This document shows positions 59,076-64,000 of a stretch of 64,000 bases of DNA, in pieces; position 1 is the first letter of the stretch, and each line of letters starts with the position of its first letter. Under the pieces are notes generated by a model that ran no database searches, was not told the DNA's origin, and worked only from the letters and a program-made list of their open reading frames with translations. The position numbers and the translations under genes were made by a program. Source of the DNA: Pelomonas sp. V22. GTDB taxonomy: Bacteria > Pseudomonadota > Gammaproteobacteria > Burkholderiales > Burkholderiaceae_C. The stretch spans positions 992,001 to 1,056,000 of the forward strand of contig NZ_JAGIXS010000001.1 of assembly GCF_030014915.1 (NCBI RefSeq), in the 5' to 3' direction.

Positions 59076-59101
59076 TGTAGCCTCCTCCAGGCGACGGCCT
59101 C

Positions 59102-60094
59102 TCAGAGCCTGGGCTCGGGCAAACCCAGGGCCTGCCACGCGGCCTGCAGATCGGCGGGCAGCGGCGCCTCGAAGACCAGAGCCGCGCCCGTGATCGGATG
59201 CGCCAGGCTGAGGCGCGCCGCATGCAGAGCCTGGCGCGCCAGGCCCAAGGCCAGGGCGCCGCCGTACAACACATCGGACACCAGCGGATGCCCCCGCGAG
59301 GCCAGGTGCACGCGGATCTGGTGCGTGCGGCCGCTGTGCAGCACGCAATGCACGGCGGTGATGACGCGCTCCTGCCAGGTCTCGGTACCGAGCGGTAACA
59401 CATCGGTGCGCGAGGGCTTGCCGGTGGCGAGCACGGCCATCTTCACACGCGAGACCGGATCGCGGCGCAGCGGCGCATCGATCTCGAGCGGCGCCGCCAT
59501 GCGGCCATGGACCAGGGCCAGGTACTCGCGATGCACCTCCCGCGCCGCGATCATGCGGGTCAGCGCCGTGACCGCCTCCAGCGTCTTGCCCACCACCATC
59601 AGGCCCGAGGTGTCCTTGTCCAGCCGGTGGACGATGCCGGCACGCGGCAGCGTGGCTGCCACCGCGTGATGGGCCAGCAAGCCGTTCATGATCGTGCCTG
59701 ACCAGTTGCCGGCGGCTGGATGCACCACCACACCGGCCGGCTTGTTCAGCACCAGCAGGTGCTCGTCTTCGTAGACGGTGGGCAGATTCATCGGCTCGGC
59801 CCGGAAGGCCCGGCTCTCGGCCGTGGGCTGCAGCTCGACCTCCACCCGCTGGCCGGCCTGCAGCTTGCGCGAGGCGGTGGCCATGACCTGGCCGTTGACG
59901 CGAACGCAACCGCGCTCAATCAACGACTGCAGGTGATTGCGCGAGAACTCCGGAGCCATCTCGACCAGACAGCGGTCCAGCCGCTGACCGTGCCAGGCCG
60001 GCGGCGCCTCGGCGCGGCGGCATTCAACCTGGTCTTCGGCCTCGACTTCGTCGCTGCCCGCTGTGCTCTCCCAGTCGGGGCTGAGCTGATCCAT
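59102..60094 (-). CDS. rluD: 23S rRNA pseudouridine synthase RluD
   Basis: A 330-residue RluA-family enzyme, which in E. coli modifies 1911, 1915 and 1917 in helix 69. It has an acidic lead, an S4 domain (RLDRCLVEMAPEFSRNHLQS), LLVLNKPAGVVVHPAAGNW, the catalytic Asp in GIVHRLDKDTSGLMVVG, and HSGRTHQIRVHLA. The ATG at 60094 is chosen; another 27 bases upstream is in frame. It is divergent from bamD, a conserved pairing. Confidence 0.94.
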   Translation of the reverse strand: MDQLSPDWESTAGSDEVEAEDQVECRRAEAPPAWHGQRLDRCLVEMAPEFSRNHLQSLIERGCVRVNGQVMATASRKLQAGQRVEVELQPTAESRAFRAEPMNLPTVYEDEHLLVLNKPAGVVVHPAAGNWSGTIMNGLLAHHAVAATLPRAGIVHRLDKDTSGLMVVGKTLEAVTALTRMIAAREVHREYLALVHGRMAAPLEIDAPLRRDPVSRVKMAVLATGKPSRTDVLPLGTETWQERVITAVHCVLHSGRTHQIRVHLASRGHPLVSDVLYGGALALGLARQALHAARLSLAHPITGAALVFEAPLPADLQAAWQALGLPEPRL

Positions 60095-60099
60095 ATAAT
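60094..60099 (+). promoter_or_regulatory. Consensus -10 element for bamD
   Basis: TATAAT, a perfect -10 hexamer, placed so that transcription would start about 45 bases before bamD. No good -35 is seen at 17 bases. It lies exactly over the rluD start codon on the other strand. Confidence 0.5.
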
Positions 60100-60150
60100 C
60101 GCCGTTCCTATTTCTCTGCACAGGGTCGGCGACGCCAGCCCCTCGGGATC

Positions 60151-61014
60151 ATGAGTGAAAAATCGCTGGGGCATCTGAGCCCCAAGCAAGCGTCGTCCAA
60201 GCAGCTGTCGCTGTCGAGTGGTGGCCGTCTGGCCCTCTGGCTGGTAGGCGCTGCCGCGCTGGTACTGGCGGGTTGCTCGACCGACCCCAAGGACGATCCG
60301 AATTCCCAGGCCAGCCTGGACAAATTGTACGCAGAGGCCAAGTCCGATCTCGAGGGCGGCGCCTATGACCGGGCGATCAAGTCGCTGGAAAAGATCGAAG
60401 GCCGCGCCGCCGGCACGCTGATGGCGCAGCAGGCCCAGTTGGACCTGGCCTGGGCCAACTACAAGAGCAGCGAGCGCGCAGCCGCCGTGACCGCGCTGGA
60501 CCGCTTCATCAAGCTGAACCCGTCCAGTCCGGCCATCGACTATGCGCTGTACCTGAAGGGCGTGGTCAATTTCAACGAAGACCTGGGCCTGTTCGGCCGC
60601 CTGGCCAGCCAGGACGTCGCCGAGCGCGACCAGCAGGCTTCGCGCGATGCCCTGCTGGCCTTCCGCCAACTGGTGGACCAGTACCCGAATTCCAAGTACG
60701 CCGAGGACGCCAAGGTCCGCATCGACTTCATCACCAACACGCTGGCGACCTACGAGGTCCACGTGGCGCGCTACTACTTCAACCGCAATGCCTTCGTGGC
60801 GGCGGCCAGCCGTGCCCAGAATGCGGTGACGGAATTCCCGACCGCCCCGGCCGTCGAAGAAGCCCTGTACCTGATGACCCAGAGCTACGACAAGCTGGGC
60901 CTCAAGTCGCTGAGCGCCGATGCCCAGCGCGTGCTGAGCAAGAGCTTCCCGCAGAGCAAGTACCTGGCCGAGAACAGCACCGACAAGAAGAAGGCCTGGT
61001 GGAAGTTCTGGTGA
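60151..61014 (+). CDS. bamD: Outer membrane assembly lipoprotein BamD
   Basis: A 287-residue TPR lipoprotein, the essential partner of BamA. The lipobox is VLAGC with Cys42, after an unusually long 41-residue leader whose first 25 residues are polar. Five TPR units follow (LYAEAKSDLEGGAYDRAIKS, QLDLAWANYKSSERAAAV). The C-terminus is basic and Trp-rich (KKAWWKFW). A terminator follows at once. Confidence 0.95.
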   Translation: MSEKSLGHLSPKQASSKQLSLSSGGRLALWLVGAAALVLAGCSTDPKDDPNSQASLDKLYAEAKSDLEGGAYDRAIKSLEKIEGRAAGTLMAQQAQLDLAWANYKSSERAAAVTALDRFIKLNPSSPAIDYALYLKGVVNFNEDLGLFGRLASQDVAERDQQASRDALLAFRQLVDQYPNSKYAEDAKVRIDFITNTLATYEVHVARYYFNRNAFVAAASRAQNAVTEFPTAPAVEEALYLMTQSYDKLGLKSLSADAQRVLSKSFPQSKYLAENSTDKKKAWWKFW

Positions 61015-61037
61015 TCCGGCGAGCGGCCTGACCCAGC

Positions 61038-61064
61038 AAAAGCGCGTGCCTGGCACGCGCTTTT
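61038..61064. terminator. Bidirectional intrinsic terminator
   Basis: AAAAGCGCGTGC and its complement pair over 12 bases around a 3-base loop. The plus strand ends in a T-run (61061-61066) and the minus strand in TTTT. It lies between convergent bamD and the helicase gene. Confidence 0.88.
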
Positions 61065-61065
61065 T

Positions 61066-63093
61066 TCATAGCGGCTCGTGGGCGGCCGCCAGTTCGTTCA
61101 GCCAATCGAGCGCCTCACCCTCCTCCGCCAGGCGCGTCATCGGTGGCAGGGCCTCGCGCAGGCGCCGGCCGTAATTCATGCCCGCCATGCGCGGGTCGCA
61201 GACGACCAGCAAGCCCCGGTCGCGCTCGCTGCGTATCAGCCGGCCACCGCCCTGCTTCAGCGCAATCGCCGCCTCGGCGATGAAATAGTCGGCAAAGGCA
61301 TTGCGGCCCGATGCCTCCAGCCGCTGAACGCGCGCCTCGACCAGCGGGTCGTTCGGCGGTGGGAACGGCAGTTTGTCAATCAGCACGCATTGCAAGGCAT
61401 CGCCGGGCACGTCGATGCCTTCCCAGAAGCTGGCCGAGCCGACCAGCACGGCGCGCGGGTCGGCCATGAACTGCGCCAGCAGCACGCGCTTGGTGGCCGT
61501 GCCCTGCTGCAGCACGCGGATGCTGTCCCCCTGCTCCTCGAAGCTCTGGCGCAAGGCATCGCCGATGGATTGCAGGTTGCGCAGCGTGGTAGTCAGCACA
61601 AAGGTCCGCCCGCCCAGCTCCCGCGCACAGCGGGCGGCCAGGGCCGCCACCTCGGCCGGATGGTCGGGCTCGCTCGGCTTGGGGAAGCGGCGCGGGATGT
61701 AAAGCCGCGCATTGCCGGCGTAGTCGAAGGGGCTGCCGACGCGCAACACGGTCGCGTCGTCCAGGCCCGCCGGCTCGGTGAACCAGGTCAGGTGCTCGTC
61801 GTCGCCCAGTGTGGCCGAGGTGAAGACCCAAGCCTTGGGCGGGCCGGCCAGTTGCTCCTGCATGGCCTGGCGGATGTCCAGCGGCGACTCGACGAGGCGG
61901 GCCTGCTGCGGGCTCAGGTCGATCCAGCGCACCGCCCCCTCCTCGGCCTTGTCCGCAAAGCCCTGAGCCAGCTTCTCCAGCTGCTCGGCCCGCTCGTGCA
62001 GGCGCTGGAAGTCGGGCGAGCTGTCCATCACCGTGGCCAGGGTCTCGCGCGCCAGGCGGGCGGCGTCGGCCACCTCGCCCAAGGCCTCGGCAAAGCCGGG
62101 CCGCTCGGCACGCTCCTTCCAGGCCAGCTTGAGCAGGCCGCGGACCTCGCGCCCATTGCCAGAAAGCGGTCCAGCGCAAGCCAGACGCAGCTCGCGCGCC
62201 GCCAGCTCCAGTCGCCCCTGCAGCCCTTGCCAGTCCTGCAGGCCGCGCGCCTGCGCCAGGCCCTGGCCCAGCACGTCGCGGGCGAAGTCAATCATTTGCG
62301 CCGTGCCGAGCATCGTGCCGAGGAACTGCACGCCCACCTCGGCCAGCTGGTGCGCCTCGTCAAACACCGCCAGCTCCACCGAAGGCAGCAGCTCGGCCAC
62401 GCCGCTCTCGCGCAGCGCCAGGTCGGCAAAGAACAGGTGATGGTTGACGACCACGATGTCCGCCTCCATCGCCTCTCGCCGCGCCTTGACGACGTAGCAG
62501 TCGCGGTAGTCGGGGCATTCGGAGCCCAGGCAGTTGTCGCGGGTGGAGCTGACGATGGGAATGACGGGCGAGCGCTCGTCCAGGCCCTCGAGCTCGGCAA
62601 AGTCGCCGCTGCCCGTCTGCTGGGCCCAGCGCTCGATGCGCGACAAGGCCAGCACCGAGCGGCGATCCGGCAACTCGGCGCTGTGGCGTGCCTGCTTGAG
62701 GCGATGCGTGCAGAGATAGCTGCCGCGCCCTTTCAGGAGTGCCGTACGCACGGGCACATGCAGGGCCTCGCACAAGCGCGGCAGGTCGCGGAAGAACAGC
62801 TGGTCCTGCAGATTCTTGGTGGCCGTGCTGATCAAGGCCCGGCTGCCGGACAGCAGGGCCGGCACCAGGTAAGCGAAGGTCTTGCCGACGCCGGTGCCCG
62901 CCTCCACCACCAGGGTTTCGCGCCGGGCGACCGCGCGGGCCACGGCCGCCGTCATCTGCAATTGCTGCGGGCGCGGCGAATAGCCCTCGTCGGCACGGGC
63001 GAGCGGGCCGCCGGCATCGAAGGCGGCGGCCACCCATTGCTCCAGCTCGCTGGGCGGCTCGGCACCGGCGAGATCGGTGAGTTCAGGAATCAA
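61066..63093 (-). CDS. DinG/YoaA-like XPD-family iron-sulphur DNA helicase
   Basis: A 675-residue SF2 helicase. Walker A is AGTGVGKT (residues 65-72) and motif II is DEAH (245-248). Between them four Cys, 128, 188, 193 and 199 (YLCTH, NCLGSEC, YRDC), are spaced as in the XPD/DinG iron-sulphur domain. C-terminal motifs ASFWEGIDVPGD and QGGGRLIRSERDRGLL complete the family. Such enzymes unwind D-loops, R-loops or damaged forks. The length is nearer YoaA than E. coli DinG (716). No LexA box was seen upstream. Confidence 0.88.
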   Translation of the reverse strand: MIPELTDLAGAEPPSELEQWVAAAFDAGGPLARADEGYSPRPQQLQMTAAVARAVARRETLVVEAGTGVGKTFAYLVPALLSGSRALISTATKNLQDQLFFRDLPRLCEALHVPVRTALLKGRGSYLCTHRLKQARHSAELPDRRSVLALSRIERWAQQTGSGDFAELEGLDERSPVIPIVSSTRDNCLGSECPDYRDCYVVKARREAMEADIVVVNHHLFFADLALRESGVAELLPSVELAVFDEAHQLAEVGVQFLGTMLGTAQMIDFARDVLGQGLAQARGLQDWQGLQGRLELAARELRLACAGPLSGNGREVRGLLKLAWKERAERPGFAEALGEVADAARLARETLATVMDSSPDFQRLHERAEQLEKLAQGFADKAEEGAVRWIDLSPQQARLVESPLDIRQAMQEQLAGPPKAWVFTSATLGDDEHLTWFTEPAGLDDATVLRVGSPFDYAGNARLYIPRRFPKPSEPDHPAEVAALAARCARELGGRTFVLTTTLRNLQSIGDALRQSFEEQGDSIRVLQQGTATKRVLLAQFMADPRAVLVGSASFWEGIDVPGDALQCVLIDKLPFPPPNDPLVEARVQRLEASGRNAFADYFIAEAAIALKQGGGRLIRSERDRGLLVVCDPRMAGMNYGRRLREALPPMTRLAEEGEALDWLNELAAAHEPL

Positions 63094-63105
63094 TGGGGGT
63101 CCAAG

Positions 63106-63309
63106 TCAGGCGGGTTCCTGGGGGTCGCAGGCCAACTCCAGGCGCGCGATCTGGTCGCGCAGCGCCAGGCGGCGCTTCTTGAGCCTTTGCAGGGCCAGCT
63201 CGTCCAGCGGCAGCTGTTCGGCCAGGCGGTCGATCATGCCGTTCAGATCGGCATGCTCGATGCGAAGCTCGATCAGGCGGCGCGACAGCGAGTGAAGTTG
63301 TTCATCCAT
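63106..63309 (-). CDS. YdcH/DUF465 family small protein
   Basis: A 67-residue helical protein. LRIEHADLNGMIDRLAEQ followed by LKKRRLALRDQIARLE is the DUF465 pattern, two helices around a Leu-rich core; its function is not established. 12 bases separate it from the helicase gene, so the two may be cotranscribed. Confidence 0.82.
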   Translation of the reverse strand: MDEQLHSLSRRLIELRIEHADLNGMIDRLAEQLPLDELALQRLKKRRLALRDQIARLELACDPQEPA

Positions 63310-63374
63310 GGCGGCTCGGGTTCCCGATTATAGTTTTGGCCCAACGCCCTCTTGGAATTTGTTCCAGTCCACGC

Positions 63375-64000
63375 ATGACACGCACTCCGGGTTTCAGGCT
63401 CAATGCCGCCACTGGCACACACCGGGGCGATCGTCTCTACCAACAGGACCAGGTCGAGGTGATCAGCCATCCGCGCGCGCCGGGCTGGGTGCTCTCGGTG
63501 CTGGCCGACGGCATGGGCGGCAAGAGCGGCGGCCGCAAGGCTGCCGACCAGGTCGTGATGACGGCCCACCAGCTGTTCGACCGCTTCGTGCCCGATGAGG
63601 AAAACCCGGCCGAGCTGCTGCGCCAGCTGGTCTCTGAAGCGCACCTGATGATCAAGCTGACGGCCCTGTCCACCGAGGAAGAGCCGCACAGCACCATCGC
63701 CGCCTTCCTGGTGGCGGCCGACCGCCGCTGCTACTGGATTCACACCGGCGACTCGCGCATCTACCTGTTCCGCGGTCCAAACATGATCAAGCGCACGCTG
63801 GACCATTCCTATGTGCAGCGCCTGGTCGACGAAGGCCAGATCACCGAAGACGAGGCGATCAGCCATCCACAGTCCAACCTGCTGACCGGCTGCCTGGGCA
63901 CGGTGCAGGACCCCACACCCACCGAAGACCAGATCGAGCGCCTCGAGATCGGCGACAGCCTGCTCAGTTGCAGCGACGGCCTCTGGCACTACTACAACGA
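63375..64000 (+). CDS. PPM/PP2C-type Ser/Thr protein phosphatase (3' end outside window)
   Basis: 208 codons are visible from the ATG at 63375, which begins MTRTPGFRLNAATGTHRGD; the frame runs off the window. The metal-binding motifs of the bacterial Stp type are present: GDRLYQQDQ (usually RxxNQD), LADGMGGKSGG with Asp45-Gly46, HTGDSRIYLFR, and SCSDGLWHYYN. It should remove phosphate from Ser/Thr residues. A partner kinase might follow beyond the window, but none is visible. Gln-Gln-Asp instead of Asn-Gln-Asp in the first motif is a mild departure. Confidence 0.87.
   Translation, partial: MTRTPGFRLNAATGTHRGDRLYQQDQVEVISHPRAPGWVLSVLADGMGGKSGGRKAADQVVMTAHQLFDRFVPDEENPAELLRQLVSEAHLMIKLTALSTEEEPHSTIAAFLVAADRRCYWIHTGDSRIYLFRGPNMIKRTLDHSYVQRLVDEGQITEDEAISHPQSNLLTGCLGTVQDPTPTEDQIERLEIGDSLLSCSDGLWHYYN

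Noticed and set aside
61066-63110. SOS control of the DinG-like helicase
   Set aside because: I looked for CTGT-N8-ACAG upstream of 63093 and of the DUF465 gene and saw none.

Overview
This is a GC-rich (roughly two-thirds G+C), gene-dense stretch of core chromosome. Gene content and order point to a betaproteobacterium of the order Burkholderiales, probably the Roseateles/Pelomonas/Rubrivivax/Leptothrix neighbourhood. The supporting signs are rpsF-priB-rpsR-rplI next to dnaB, an rpsB-to-rnhB envelope supercluster, ndk-rlmN-pilW-rodZ-ispG-hisS-yfgM-bamB-der-hfq-hflXKC-hisZ-purA in one direction, a VC_2705-type symporter, and Betaproteobacteria-like proteins throughout. The genus is an inference. 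I see no insertion sequence, prophage, CRISPR array or island signature.

Layout. 1-5.8 kb is a small accessory block: the end of a TPR protein, an EptA/MCR-type lipid A phosphoethanolamine transferase, a radical SAM protein with a LexA-type operator at its start codon, and an exported serine hydrolase. 5.8-11 kb holds a UvrD-like helicase with a degenerate Walker A motif, dnaB, and the rplI-rpsR-priB-rpsF operon with a promoter, a leader hairpin and a terminator. 11-18.2 kb holds a sodium/solute symporter with an EF-hand-like loop, the divergent ppsA/ppsR pair, dsbA and a SpoU methyltransferase. 18.2-32.4 kb is one minus-strand supercluster, transcribed rpsB-tsf-pyrH-frr-uppS-cdsA-dxr-rseP-bamA-skp-lpxD-fabZ-lpxA-lpxB-rnhB-spoU. 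It links translation, isoprenoid and phospholipid supply, lipid A synthesis and outer-membrane protein assembly, and many junctions overlap by 1-4 bases. 32.6-36.7 kb is a plus-strand trio: amidase, FAD amino-acid dehydrogenase and NAD(P)HX repair enzyme. 36.8-40 kb has rnr, whose expected start codon reads TAG, then tRNA-Leu(CAG) with two look-alike terminator hairpins, then a phosphoribosyltransferase. 40-56 kb is the second minus-strand supercluster, from ndk down to purA. 56-60.1 kb is rluD, an unrecognised 83-codon gene, scpB and rluB. 60.1-64 kb has bamD, a DinG/YoaA-like iron-sulphur helicase, a DUF465 protein and the start of a PPM-type phosphatase.

By inference the genes serve growth-linked cell biology: ribosome supply, replication restart, outer membrane and lipid A biogenesis (bamA, bamB, bamD, skp, lpxABD, fabZ, rseP), membrane proteolysis (hflKC), RNA regulation (hfq, rnr) and the PEP/pyruvate switch.

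I found no wholly new multi-gene system. The best leads are small and specific: the LexA box over a possibly leaderless radical SAM promoter, the missing rnr start codon, the overlooked gene between rluD and scpB, the EF-hand loop in the symporter, and the GAAKT Walker A of the UvrD-like protein. All function calls rest on reading motifs and gene order; no database search was run. No gene-free stretch exceeds 300 bases. The larger gaps (15648-15853, 9246-9402, 32420-32585, 10899-11033) hold the promoters, hairpins and repeats listed.
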